A stretch of 62,132 nucleotides of DNA from Ketobacter sp. MCCC 1A13808. Lineage in GTDB: Bacteria > Pseudomonadota > Gammaproteobacteria > Pseudomonadales > Ketobacteraceae. Of the stretch, positions 24,844 through 34,106 are shown one piece after another. Position 1 is the first letter of the stretch; each line of letters starts with the position of its first letter. A program made the position numbers and the translations under genes. The stretch covers positions 1 to 62,132 of the forward strand of contig NZ_VRKW01000020.1 in NCBI RefSeq assembly GCF_009746715.1. Direction: 5' to 3'. Under the pieces are notes generated by a model. That model had not been told where the DNA came from. It did no database searches and saw only the letters and a program-made list of their open reading frames with translations.

Positions 24844-24872
24844 AACCCCGGTGCGGGTTCCAGTACGCCGGC

Positions 24873-26108
24873 TTAACTAAAGCTTTCATAGGGGATAAAC
24901 CTCACCATATCCCCTTTTCCAACCGTGGTGTTAATAGCAATTTCGACCAGACCATTACCCCAACTTGCGGAGGACAACACGCCGGAGCTTTGATTGGGAT
25001 AAATTTCTGCGTGCACACCGTTATCACCCGGTACTAATCGCGCGCGCAAGTACTCTTGCCTGCGCCCCGGTTTATTAATACTGAATGCAGCCGGAACCGA
25101 CATGGAAAGAGGGGCATAATTATCTGCCCCCTGAGCTTTTAGCAGCCAGGGTCGACACAGAAGACAGAATGTGACGAATACCGCTGCCGGATTGCCAGGC
25201 AAACCCAAAAAGGGCGTTCCTGCCACACGTCCATAGGTGAATGGCTTTCCGGGCTTGATCGCCAGATGCCAAAAGGCCAGATCACCCGATTGCTGAAGTG
25301 CACTTTTGACATGATCTGCATCCCCTACCGATACACCGCCACTACTAATAATAACATCCGCCTCCGTGGCACGCTTCAACGCTCGCAGAGTATCTTGTAA
25401 ATCATCTGCGACAATGCCCAGGTCCAAAATTTCCAGACCCAGATTTTCCAGTAATCCAATCAGGGTAAAGCGATTAGAATTGTAAATCTGTCCGGCTTGC
25501 AGTGGCTGTCCGGGCTCAATTAATTCGTCGCCCGTCGACATTATTGCCACCCGTAATTTTTTATACACTTTGACCGAGTCGACGCCAATTGAAGCCAACA
25601 GCCCCAGCTCCTGTGGCCGTAAACGCTTACCTTGCTTTAATACCCTTTGATCGAGCGCAATATCCTGCCCCTGAGGTCTCACATTTTGGGCTTTCTGTGG
25701 TGGCTCCAGTATCTGCAGCAGCGGCCCTTCATCCCCGTTTTCCGTCACCACCGTTTCTTCCTGCATCACCACCGTATCCGCATAAATAGGCAACTCTGCA
25801 CCGGTAAATATGCGGGCCGCCGTACCGGCTTGCAGCGGTGCACTGACCGCGCCTGCAGTAATACGTTGTATAACGGGAAGGGGTTTGTCTGCTGCGTAAT
25901 CCTGGAACCGGAAGCAATAACCGTCCATCGCACTATTGGGTGCAGGAGGTACGTCTACAGTGGAGTGAACATCCTGTGCCAACACGCGCCCCAGAGCCTG
26001 GGTCAGCGCTATGGTTTCTATGGCCCGATCCACCTGGGCATCCGCCAACAGCTTTTCTAAGGCTAGATCAACCGGCATTAAACCGGGGCGACTTTGAGTT
26101 TGATTCAC
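24873..26108 (-). CDS. moeA: Molybdopterin molybdenumtransferase MoeA
   Basis: A 411-residue protein (typical length about 405-415) that inserts molybdate into adenylylated molybdopterin. The MoeA signatures SAMDGYCFR, RIFTGAELPIYADTVVMQE, STGDELIEPG, SSGGVSVGDADHVK and KPGKPFTYGR are present. Start is taken as GTG 26108, 30 bases after the moaB stop; an upstream TTG at 26156, overlapping moaB, is the alternative. It is the last gene of the relA-mazG-moaA-moaB-moeA run and meets the ACBP gene convergently. Confidence 0.9.
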   Translation of the reverse strand: MNQTQSRPGLMPVDLALEKLLADAQVDRAIETIALTQALGRVLAQDVHSTVDVPPAPNSAMDGYCFRFQDYAADKPLPVIQRITAGAVSAPLQAGTAARIFTGAELPIYADTVVMQEETVVTENGDEGPLLQILEPPQKAQNVRPQGQDIALDQRVLKQGKRLRPQELGLLASIGVDSVKVYKKLRVAIMSTGDELIEPGQPLQAGQIYNSNRFTLIGLLENLGLEILDLGIVADDLQDTLRALKRATEADVIISSGGVSVGDADHVKSALQQSGDLAFWHLAIKPGKPFTYGRVAGTPFLGLPGNPAAVFVTFCLLCRPWLLKAQGADNYAPLSMSVPAAFSINKPGRRQEYLRARLVPGDNGVHAEIYPNQSSGVLSSASWGNGLVEIAINTTVGKGDMVRFIPYESFS

Positions 26109-26137
26109 TTTATTTGAACCTGCTCGTTCTGTCTCTC

Positions 26138-26686
26138 TCAACCACGCGTCTCGCAATCCGCAGCCACCAGATCACGATGCACCGTAATCAGTTTGACAAA
26201 ATTACAGGGCTTATGGCGCGCATCCAACTGCTGTTTAATAATGCCATCCCAAGCGGTACGACAGGCGTTAGTGGAACCGGGGATACAAAACACGGCAGTG
26301 TGGTTGGCTAATCCGCCAACCGCCCGCGACTGGATTGTAGAGGTGCCAATATCGTTATAGGAAATCTGACGGAATAGTTCACCGAAACCTTCAATTTGCT
26401 TATCAAACAAAGGCAACATCGCCTCTGGCGTAGAATCCCGGCCCGAGAACCCGGTCCCCCCTGTAATTAAAATGACTTCCACTTCGGTTGAGGCAATCCA
26501 TTGTGACGCAATGGCGCGCACTTTATAAATATCATCGGTGGTGATTTTCTTTTCGACCAGCTCATGACCGGCGGCAATCAAGCTTTCTACCAGAAGATTG
26601 CCGGAGGTATCGGTGTCTTCATCGCGGGTATCCGATACAGTTAAAACGGCTATTTTCAATGACATAAATTCTTCAGATGCACTCAC
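26138..26686 (-). CDS. moaB: Molybdenum cofactor biosynthesis protein MoaB
   Basis: A 182-residue MoaB/MogA-type adenylyltransferase of molybdopterin. Motifs: LTVSDTRDEDTDTSG near the start, LITGGTGFSGRDSTPEA (the GGTG loop) and a C-terminal PGSTNACRTAWDGI. AAGGTGG precedes the GTG start, with an alternative ATG seven codons in. It belongs to the Mo-cofactor genes downstream of moaA. About 180 residues is slightly longer than E. coli MoaB (170). Confidence 0.92.
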   Translation of the reverse strand: MSASEEFMSLKIAVLTVSDTRDEDTDTSGNLLVESLIAAGHELVEKKITTDDIYKVRAIASQWIASTEVEVILITGGTGFSGRDSTPEAMLPLFDKQIEGFGELFRQISYNDIGTSTIQSRAVGGLANHTAVFCIPGSTNACRTAWDGIIKQQLDARHKPCNFVKLITVHRDLVAADCETRG

Positions 26687-26744
26687 GTTATTCCACCTTA
26701 GTAATTCGATTGCTTAACCCGGTACGACTTGCCCTGCAACAGGA

Positions 26745-27737
26745 TCAGCCGCCGGTCATATTCATAAAGCGTACGATCTGGGGTTCGTCTTCCAAATCAA
26801 AATAATGACGCTCAGGCTTCAGATCCATAGCCTTAATAATGGCTTGTTTTAATATCTCGTCATCGTCCGTGCTGCGCACAACCGATCGCAAATCCACAGA
26901 GTGTTCATTACCGAGGCACAATAATAAGCGCCCTTCCGCGGTCACGCGAACCCGATTGCAATCACCACAAAAGTTATGACTGTGGGGAGAAATAAAACCC
27001 ACTTTCGAGCGGCTGTCAGCAAAGCCATAGTAGCGCGCTGGACCACCACTGTTTTCGATGCGGGTTTGCAATGGATAGCGTTGCTCGATGATTTTTCGCA
27101 CCTCTGCGGAGGGCATAAAACATTCTTTGCGACCGTGTTCGGATATCGCCCCCAAAGGCATCTCCTCAATAAAGGTGATGTCCAGATGACGTTCACGGGC
27201 GTATTCCACAAGGGGCAGTATTTCATCGTCATTCCTGCCCTTCAAAATCACGGTATTAATTTTAATGGAGTCGAACCCCTGCTCCGAGGCCGCATCGATC
27301 CCGGCCAACACGCGCTTCAGGTCCCCGGTGCGGGTAAGCTGCCGAAATTTTTCCGGGTCCAGGCTATCCAGGCTGACATTGATCCGGCGTACGCCGTACT
27401 CGTGCAGGGGTTTGGCCATCACGGGCAATTGTGATCCATTGGTTGTCAGCACCAGGTGTTGCAAATCGTTCAGTGAACCCAGATGCTTCACCAGGGTTAA
27501 AACATCACGCCGAATTAAAGGCTCTCCACCGGTCAGGCGGATTTTCCTGACGCCCAAATCAACGAAGGCTTTTCCGATGCGATAAAGTTCTTCCAATGTC
27601 AGGATTTGTTGGCGGGGCAGGAAGGTCATCTCTTCAGCCATGCAATAGACACAGCGAAAATCACATCGGTCGGTGACCGATATGCGAACATAGTCCACTT
27701 TACGTCCGAATTTATCGACTAATACACGGCTATTCAT
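26745..27737 (-). CDS. moaA: GTP 3',8-cyclase MoaA
   Basis: A 330-residue radical-SAM enzyme, first step of molybdopterin synthesis (GTP to cyclic pyranopterin). The radical-SAM cluster is C25, C29 and C32 in CDFRCVYC; the second cluster is in [11 protein letters not shown] and a later Cys (LCLGN); the C-terminal GG tail is present. The start is ATG 27737, whose ATGAATAG includes the mazG stop; the longer frame has no family match. A downstream partner moaC, moaD or moaE is not in the window. Confidence 0.93.
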   Translation of the reverse strand: MNSRVLVDKFGRKVDYVRISVTDRCDFRCVYCMAEEMTFLPRQQILTLEELYRIGKAFVDLGVRKIRLTGGEPLIRRDVLTLVKHLGSLNDLQHLVLTTNGSQLPVMAKPLHEYGVRRINVSLDSLDPEKFRQLTRTGDLKRVLAGIDAASEQGFDSIKINTVILKGRNDDEILPLVEYARERHLDITFIEEMPLGAISEHGRKECFMPSAEVRKIIEQRYPLQTRIENSGGPARYYGFADSRSKVGFISPHSHNFCGDCNRVRVTAEGRLLLCLGNEHSVDLRSVVRSTDDDEILKQAIIKAMDLKPERHYFDLEDEPQIVRFMNMTGG

Positions 27738-28578
27738 CGTATTGCTTGGCCTTTTGCCATTCCTGTTCCATTTGACCCAATGAGGCATCATCCAGGCTAA
27801 TGCTCTGATCTTTCAATGATTTCTCCAGTAAACGAAATCGCTTTTCGAACTTGTGATTGGCTTGAATCATGACCATATCCGGATCCAGCTTATAATGCCG
27901 GGCCAGATTGACGCAACAAAACATCAGATCACCCAACTCATCCGCAATCTTCGCCACCGGAGCGCAGGCTCTTACTTCGACCGCCAATTCCCGGATTTCT
28001 TCCTCTAGCTTATCCATTACCAATTGTGGATCTTGCCAATCAAACCCTTTCTTGGCGACCACTGACTGAATTTTGTGGGCACGTTTCACGGGTGCCATAC
28101 CGCCCGGTACGGTATCCAGCAACGATTCCCCCAGTTGTTTCTTCTCCGCTTTTTCCTGATGTTTAATCGCTTCCCAGCTGGCTTTTATGGTGTGCTCTTC
28201 GATCTGTTGACCGGAATGGATTTTGCTCTCCAACGTGCCGGCAGGGAATACATGGGGATGACGCCGCACCAGCTTGTTTTCCAGTTCCTGCATCACTTCA
28301 TCGAAATTAAAGTAGCCCTGCTCTTCCGCCATCTGGCCATAAAACACCACCTGAAAAAACAGATCACCCAATTCTTCTTTCAGATGCGCAAAATCATCGC
28401 GGGCAATGGTGTCCGCCACTTCGTAGGCTTCTTCGATGGTGAAGGGAGCGATGCTTTTAAAATCCTGCTTTTGATCCCATGGACAACCGATCTCAGGTTG
28501 GCGCAAACGCGCCATTAAATAGCGAATGCGCTCAACCGGGCTGGCTTGCGTCAAATCAATGTCGAGGATGGTCATCAC
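27730..28578 (-). CDS. mazG: Nucleoside triphosphate pyrophosphohydrolase MazG
   Basis: A 282-residue all-alpha NTP pyrophosphatase with two tandem MazG repeats. The first repeat contains [19 protein letters not shown] and [12 protein letters not shown]; the second contains the [10 protein letters not shown] and [12 protein letters not shown] acidic metal ligands. It removes noncanonical NTPs and can hydrolyse dNTPs, and in E. coli moderates ppGpp effects. Its start overlaps the end of relA by 23 bases and its stop overlaps the moaA start, so the group is tightly packed. Slightly longer than E. coli MazG (263). Confidence 0.93.
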   Translation of the reverse strand: MMTILDIDLTQASPVERIRYLMARLRQPEIGCPWDQKQDFKSIAPFTIEEAYEVADTIARDDFAHLKEELGDLFFQVVFYGQMAEEQGYFNFDEVMQELENKLVRRHPHVFPAGTLESKIHSGQQIEEHTIKASWEAIKHQEKAEKKQLGESLLDTVPGGMAPVKRAHKIQSVVAKKGFDWQDPQLVMDKLEEEIRELAVEVRACAPVAKIADELGDLMFCCVNLARHYKLDPDMVMIQANHKFEKRFRLLEKSLKDQSISLDDASLGQMEQEWQKAKQYDE

Positions 28579-30823
28579 CGGGCCCCTGATGTGAGCGCCG
28601 AACTTCGATCACATTGGAAAGTTGATTAATGCGCGCCAGGACATCGCCCAACGAGACAAGGCTGTTAATCTCCATGGTCAGCGACATCGTCGCCATATGA
28701 TCAGATGGATTCGACAAGGTACTGATCGCGGTCACATTCACCCGTTCGCCCGCCAGAACATGCGTGATATCCCGCAGCAAACCCTGCCGGTCATAGGCTT
28801 TAATAAAGACTTCAACGGGGTAGGTCCGGCCAGCATCGGCCGACCAGGATACATCCACCACGCGGTCACCATGCACCTCCAGCAGGCGTTGCAGCTCTTT
28901 GCAATGCCTGCGGTGAACGGTCACTCCCCGACCCACAGAAATGTAACCTACCACCTCATCCCCCGGCACCGGTTTGCAACAGCCGGCAATGGTGGTCATC
29001 AGATTATCCACGCCGTTAATGCTGAATTCGGAATTGATCGGGTTAACCCGGGGTTTTCGCAGATCCAGAGGAATGAGCTCTTGCTGACGCTCACCGCCTT
29101 CTAATTCCTGAATACCGTTGAGTACCTGGCTTATACGTAAATCACCAGCGCCCACCGCAGCGTAAATATCTTCGGCGGTGCGCAGGTTTAAACCTTCTGC
29201 AACCTGGCCCAGATTCACCTTGTTCACATCCAGACGCTTGAATTCCTTTTCCAGAATCTCACGGCCATCTTCAATATTCCGATCGCGATCCTGTAACTTA
29301 AACCAATGCACAACCTTCGCTCGTGCCCGGCTGGTGCCAATAAAACCTAAAGACGATTGCAACCAATCCCGGCTGGGGCGAGATTCGTTGCCTTTCAAAA
29401 TCTCGACCTGTTCACCGGTTTGAAGTTGATAGTTAAGCGGAACTATACGGCCGTTAACCTTTGCACCCCGACAGCGGTGCCCTACTTCCGTATGTATGTG
29501 ATAGGCAAAATCCAGAGGCGTAGCGCCTTGAGCCAAATCGACTACGTGGCCTTCCGGAGTAAAAATATAGACCCGCTCGTCGACAATATCCTCGCTGAAC
29601 TCCGAAAACACACTGCTGACCGCGCTGTCACCCAGCTCTTCCTGCCACTCCAGAACCTGGCGTAACCAGGCAATTTTATCGTCGTAGCTACCGGATTTGC
29701 CGGTGCTACCTTCTTTGTAACGCCAATGAGCGCAAACACCCAGCTCTGCTTCATCATGCATATCGTGAGTACGAATCTGAACTTCCAGAACTTTCCCATC
29801 CGGCCCCAGCACCGCCGTGTGCAGCGAGCGGTAACCGTTCTCTTTGGGCGTAGCAATGTAGTCATCGAATTCCCGGGGAATGTGCTGCCAAATATTATGC
29901 ACTACCCCTAATGCAGCGTAACAATCGCGTATATCCGGCACCAACACCCGCACGGCACGAATGTCATAGACCTGATAGAAATCAATATTTTTACGCTTCA
30001 TTTTGCGCCAAATACTATAGATGTGCTTGGCACGCCCGCTAATGTCGGAATCCACACCCACCCGAGCTAACGCGGTATGTAATTGACCAACCACAGTATT
30101 GATGTAATGGTCGCGGTCCAGTCGCCGCTCGTCCAATAGTTTGGCGATACGCATATAGGGATCAGGTTGCAGGTATCGGAAGGAAAGATCTTCCAGCTCC
30201 CATTTTAAATGACCAATGCCCAGACGGTGTGCCAGTGGCGCGTAGATATCAAAAACTTCTTGTGCCACCTTCTGCTTTTTCTCTTCCGGTGCATTTTTCA
30301 CAGCCCTGATCGCACAAGTCCGCTCGGCCAGCTTGATCAAAGCAACCCGAACATCATCAACCATGGCTACCAGCATTTTACGCAGGTTATCGAGCTGGTC
30401 CGTAGCCTGCCCCAGCACCACTTTCTTTTCCGGATTCATCACGGCGCTAATCGCCGCCATTCTCAACACGCCCTCTACCAACTTGGCAATATTACCGCCG
30501 GCTTTTTTGCTGACCTCACCCAGAGTGGCCTGGCCTTCCCTGACCGCACGATAAATTAGCGCGGCCTTAAGCGCATCGGTATCCAGGTGCAGTTCCGCCA
30601 GGATTTCAGCCATTTCCAGCCCCGAGCGGAAGCTGCTTGCGCTATCTGCCCAGATAGTTTCTCGGCGCTGAACCTTGTGCTCCAGCTCCTGTGCATAGGC
30701 CGCAATACTTCTTAGACCTTCAGCATCCGTAATTTCGACTTTATCGTGAAGGCGTTCAATCCAGGCATCCAGATCGACACTCCCGTCTTCACGAATTACT
30801 TGTTGGTTACGTACCGTGACCAT
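28556..30823 (-). CDS. relA: GTP pyrophosphokinase RelA
   Basis: A 755-residue long RSH protein of the RelA class. The N-terminal HD domain lacks the HDxxED metal ligands (the region around AALIYRAVREG), so hydrolase activity is lost. The synthetase domain has FDDYIATPKENGYRSLHTAV and LEVQIRT; a TGS domain (RVYIFTPEGHVVDL), a zinc-finger-like CCxPVPGD segment and a C-terminal ACT domain (YDRQGLLRDITHVL) follow. It makes (p)ppGpp in response to uncharged tRNA on the ribosome. It is encoded between rlmD and mazG, the usual gammaproteobacterial order. Confidence 0.95.
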   Translation of the reverse strand: MVTVRNQQVIREDGSVDLDAWIERLHDKVEITDAEGLRSIAAYAQELEHKVQRRETIWADSASSFRSGLEMAEILAELHLDTDALKAALIYRAVREGQATLGEVSKKAGGNIAKLVEGVLRMAAISAVMNPEKKVVLGQATDQLDNLRKMLVAMVDDVRVALIKLAERTCAIRAVKNAPEEKKQKVAQEVFDIYAPLAHRLGIGHLKWELEDLSFRYLQPDPYMRIAKLLDERRLDRDHYINTVVGQLHTALARVGVDSDISGRAKHIYSIWRKMKRKNIDFYQVYDIRAVRVLVPDIRDCYAALGVVHNIWQHIPREFDDYIATPKENGYRSLHTAVLGPDGKVLEVQIRTHDMHDEAELGVCAHWRYKEGSTGKSGSYDDKIAWLRQVLEWQEELGDSAVSSVFSEFSEDIVDERVYIFTPEGHVVDLAQGATPLDFAYHIHTEVGHRCRGAKVNGRIVPLNYQLQTGEQVEILKGNESRPSRDWLQSSLGFIGTSRARAKVVHWFKLQDRDRNIEDGREILEKEFKRLDVNKVNLGQVAEGLNLRTAEDIYAAVGAGDLRISQVLNGIQELEGGERQQELIPLDLRKPRVNPINSEFSINGVDNLMTTIAGCCKPVPGDEVVGYISVGRGVTVHRRHCKELQRLLEVHGDRVVDVSWSADAGRTYPVEVFIKAYDRQGLLRDITHVLAGERVNVTAISTLSNPSDHMATMSLTMEINSLVSLGDVLARINQLSNVIEVRRSHQGPGDDHPRH

Positions 30824-30835
30824 ATTGTCGGCCTG

Positions 30836-32170
30836 TTATTCCGGTTCAAAAACTGCAATGGATTCAACGTGCGTGGTATGGGGAAACATATCCATCACGC
30901 CGGCCTGGATCAGGCTATACCCCTGCTTCTTCAATTCCCCTGCATCCCTCGCCAAGGTAGCCGGATTGCAGGAGACATAAACAATACGTTTGGGCCTGAA
31001 CACCGTCATTTTAGCGACAATTTCCAACGCGCCTGAACGGGGCGGGTCAATCAAAATCTTATCAAAACCGGCCTGCCCCCAAGGCTGACCATCAAACGGT
31101 TTAGTCAGGTCCGCAGCATAAAATTCAACGTTGTCGATGTTATTAGACTGCGCATTTTCGCGGCCACGCTGCACCATGGCTTCGTCGCCTTCAACACCGA
31201 CTACAGTCGCTGCCTTAGTCGCCAACGGCAGCGTAAAATTCCCCAAACCACAAAATAAATCCAGGATACGTTCACCGGGCTGGACATCCATTAATTGCAA
31301 AGCATCACGGATCATCTGCTGATTGATTTCCTGATTCACCTGAGTGAAATCGGACGGATGAAACCGCATCGTCAAATTAAAATCCGGCAATTGGTAACTC
31401 AACCGTACATTGCCATCATCGGGCCACACTTTGTGGATACTGTCCTGTCCGGCGGGCTGTAGATACAGATGCAATTGATGATCCTGACAGAACTTCACCC
31501 ACTCTGCCTGGTCCTCTTCGCACAAGGGCTCCAGATGACGAACAACAATGGCCGTAGCATCATCGCCCTTCGCAACCTCGATTTGCGGAATGGCCATTCG
31601 CGCCTGCAATCTCATTACAAGGGCTTTTATCTCCGGAAAAATCAACCCGATTTCCGGAGCGAGCACGTGGCACTTCTCGATTTCAGCCAGAAAACTATTG
31701 CGTTTCTCGCGAAACCCGACCAATACCGACTCTTTTTTCAGAACGTACTTTACGCCCAGCCGCGCTTTTCGCCGATAGCCATAGTGAGGGCCGGTCATTG
31801 GCGCCAACAATGCCTGCGGCTGCAAAGCACCGAAATGTTCCAGTTGTTCCAGCAGCACAGATTGCTTGGATTCGATCTGCGCCTGCGGATCAAGGTGTTG
31901 CAAACTGCAGCCGCCGCATATGGTCGCCTGCGCACAGCGGGGTTGCACCCGGTTCGCAGCAGCGGTCAACAATTCAACCACCCGCCCTTCATCAAAACTA
32001 CTGCGCTTTTGCGTATACTCGAACATCACCTGCTCACCAGGTAACGCGCCGTCCACAAAGGTTGCCTTGCCGTCAATACGGCCGATCCCCCGCCCATCAT
32101 GACTCAATGCGGTGATGTCAATCAGCACCGGCTCCGTCGGCAGTTTTTGTTTACGTCTTCGTCGTGCCAT
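30836..32170 (-). CDS. rlmD: 23S rRNA (uracil-1939-C5)-methyltransferase RlmD
   Basis: A 444-residue RNA methyltransferase. It has an N-terminal TRAM domain (LSHDGRGIGRIDGK...GALPGE), an Fe-S cluster with CAQATICGGCSLQHL, and a SAM domain with LDLFCGLGNFTLPLA and the nucleophile and base in VYVSCNPATLARD. Start is ATG 32170 (MARRRRKQK), because the longer frame runs into the preceding exonuclease gene and no family protein has that extension. It lies between the exonuclease gene and relA, as in Pseudomonas. Confidence 0.93.
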   Translation of the reverse strand: MARRRRKQKLPTEPVLIDITALSHDGRGIGRIDGKATFVDGALPGEQVMFEYTQKRSSFDEGRVVELLTAAANRVQPRCAQATICGGCSLQHLDPQAQIESKQSVLLEQLEHFGALQPQALLAPMTGPHYGYRRKARLGVKYVLKKESVLVGFREKRNSFLAEIEKCHVLAPEIGLIFPEIKALVMRLQARMAIPQIEVAKGDDATAIVVRHLEPLCEEDQAEWVKFCQDHQLHLYLQPAGQDSIHKVWPDDGNVRLSYQLPDFNLTMRFHPSDFTQVNQEINQQMIRDALQLMDVQPGERILDLFCGLGNFTLPLATKAATVVGVEGDEAMVQRGRENAQSNNIDNVEFYAADLTKPFDGQPWGQAGFDKILIDPPRSGALEIVAKMTVFRPKRIVYVSCNPATLARDAGELKKQGYSLIQAGVMDMFPHTTHVESIAVFEPE

Positions 32171-32211
32171 ATGTGTGTTGCCTACTGTCTTTTCTTGAGT
32201 AAAATCCCAAG

Positions 32212-32991
32212 TTATTCTGCGGATTGCCATTGCTTCAGGAATTCTAAAAAATGCGGATGCGCTTCTCGTTGCAGATAGTCTTTCACTATTTGCAATTCAT
32301 TCAAGAACTCTGCTTCCTGCAGATCACCCCGAATCAATTGAAAGCGCAGGTAGACTAACCAGGTGTTCAAGACATCGGTTTCACAATAATCCCGAATGCC
32401 TTTGATATCGCCTGCTTGAAACGCGCTCCACACTTTTGACCCGTCCATACCCATTTTTCCGGGAAAACCCAACAGCGATGCCATCTGATCCAGCGGCACG
32501 AAGGCGCGATTGTTATAGAGTGCAAGCAGATCCATCAAATCCGTGTGTCGTTCGTGATAGCGGCTTAAATAATTATTCCATTTGGCGTTGCGGTCTTCCC
32601 GTCCCTGGTCCCAATAAGTTGGGCTGGCTACCCCGTGCAGCATAGCCCGGTAATGCAATACCGGAAGATCAAAACCGGAGCCATTCCAACTCACCAGAGT
32701 CGGGCTATAGCGTTCTATTAAATGGAAGAATTTTTCCAGTATGGTTTTTTCGTCGGCGTTTTCATCACCCAGAGTCCACACTGCAATTTGTTCGCCTTTT
32801 GACCGAAACACAGCAGAGATCGCAACCACACGATGCAGATGGTGACGCAAAAAATCGGTACCGGCTTCCTGACGTCGCAAATGAAACATTGCCTTGGCAG
32901 TATCATCGTCACTTAACCCCTGCAAATCCAAAAGACGACGACCACCCACTACATCCGGTACTGTCTCAATATCAAATACCACGATATTCAT
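32212..32991 (-). CDS. Predicted 3'-5' exonuclease (PolB-like)
   Basis: A 259-residue protein of the predicted-3'-5'-exonuclease family related to the proofreading domain of DNA polymerase B. Exo I is VFDIETVPD, with D and E metal ligands; Exo II is in LVSWNGSGFDLPVLHYR; Exo III is in RDYCETDVLNTWLV (Tyr-x3-Asp-like spacing). Such stand-alone exonucleases process DNA ends or RNA but their substrate is unknown here. It overlaps cysM by four bases (start and stop share ATGA), so it is likely co-transcribed. Confidence 0.83.
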   Translation of the reverse strand: MNIVVFDIETVPDVVGGRRLLDLQGLSDDDTAKAMFHLRRQEAGTDFLRHHLHRVVAISAVFRSKGEQIAVWTLGDENADEKTILEKFFHLIERYSPTLVSWNGSGFDLPVLHYRAMLHGVASPTYWDQGREDRNAKWNNYLSRYHERHTDLMDLLALYNNRAFVPLDQMASLLGFPGKMGMDGSKVWSAFQAGDIKGIRDYCETDVLNTWLVYLRFQLIRGDLQEAEFLNELQIVKDYLQREAHPHFLEFLKQWQSAE

Positions 32992-33878
32992 TGGTCGAAC
33001 ACACCGGTTGAGAGATAGCGATCACCACGATCACAAACAATAGCGACTATGACTGCATTTTCAACTTCTCTTGATAGCATCAGCGCACCCGCCACCGCCC
33101 CACCGGACGAAACTCCGCAGAAAATACCCTCGCGGGAGGCCAATTCCCGCATGGTCACTTCCGCATCCTGCTGGGGAATATCGATTACACGATCCACTTT
33201 TGAGGCATCGTAAATTTTCGGCAGGTATTCTTGTGGCCAGCGTCTAATCCCGGGAATGGAAGCGCCTTCGATCGGTTGTAAGCCGACGATTTGAATAGCA
33301 GGATTTTGTTCTTTCAGATACCGGGAGGTACCCATAATGGTTCCAGTGGTGCCCATGGAACTAACAAAATGGGTGACCGAGCCTTGAGTATCACGCCATA
33401 TTTCAGGGCCGGTGCCCTGGTAATGCGCTAAGGGGTTATCCTGATTGGAAAACTGATCCAATACCACGCCTTTGCCTTCGCGCTGCATCTGATCGGCAAG
33501 ATCCCGCGCCCCTTCCATGCTTTGCTCTTTGGTGACCAACACCAGCTCGGCGCCGAACGCGGCCATGGAAGCACGCCGTTCCGCGCTCATGTTATCCGGC
33601 ATGATCAGCACCATTTTATAGCCCTTGATTGCCGCCGCCATCGCCAGGGCGATCCCGGTATTACCGCTGGTGGCCTCAATCAGGGTATCGCCAGGCTTGA
33701 TCAGGCCTTTACTTTCTGCCTGCTGAATCATGCTGAGTGCCGGTCTGTCCTTCACCGAACCCGCCGGGTTATTACCTTCCAGCTTCACCAGAATCGTATT
33801 GGTGGTATCGCCGGGTAAGCGCTGCAAGCGCACCAACGGGGTGTTTCCTACAAAGTCTTCGATCGTGGGATAATGCAT
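32988..33878 (-). CDS. cysM: Cysteine synthase B (O-acetylserine sulfhydrylase) CysM
   Basis: A 296-residue PLP-dependent enzyme making cysteine from O-acetylserine and sulfide or thiosulfate. The PLP lysine is K43 in GSVKDRPA, the phosphate loop is TSGNTGIALA, and the C-terminal SSGGAVAGAL loop is present. The length (about 295) fits CysM rather than CysK (about 325). It is the first gene of the leftward cysM-exonuclease-rlmD-relA-mazG-moa run and is divergent from the GacS-type kinase gene. Confidence 0.92.
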   Translation of the reverse strand: MHYPTIEDFVGNTPLVRLQRLPGDTTNTILVKLEGNNPAGSVKDRPALSMIQQAESKGLIKPGDTLIEATSGNTGIALAMAAAIKGYKMVLIMPDNMSAERRASMAAFGAELVLVTKEQSMEGARDLADQMQREGKGVVLDQFSNQDNPLAHYQGTGPEIWRDTQGSVTHFVSSMGTTGTIMGTSRYLKEQNPAIQIVGLQPIEGASIPGIRRWPQEYLPKIYDASKVDRVIDIPQQDAEVTMRELASREGIFCGVSSGGAVAGALMLSREVENAVIVAIVCDRGDRYLSTGVFDQ

Positions 33879-34106
33879 TGATTTCCAATTCGGGTTAACA
33901 AAACGAAAAATGATGTTTGCTCAAATGGGGGCATATTGTACCCTGCACTGAAGCCTGAGCCTATCTTTGGGCCCGAATTTAATCTGTCAGTACAGTGGAA
34001 ACAGGTACTTCTTGACCTGCAAACTCAGCCAATGCGGGGTTAATCCCCGGCGCAATCATGGCTTATACTGAACACCGACCCAAGTCATTGCCGCCAGCGA
34101 GAATAA

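Noticed and set aside
24843-24860. Hairpin GAACCC-N6-GGGTTC after the ACBP gene
   Set aside because: The stem is short and neither strand has a proper U-run after it, so a terminator is not supported.
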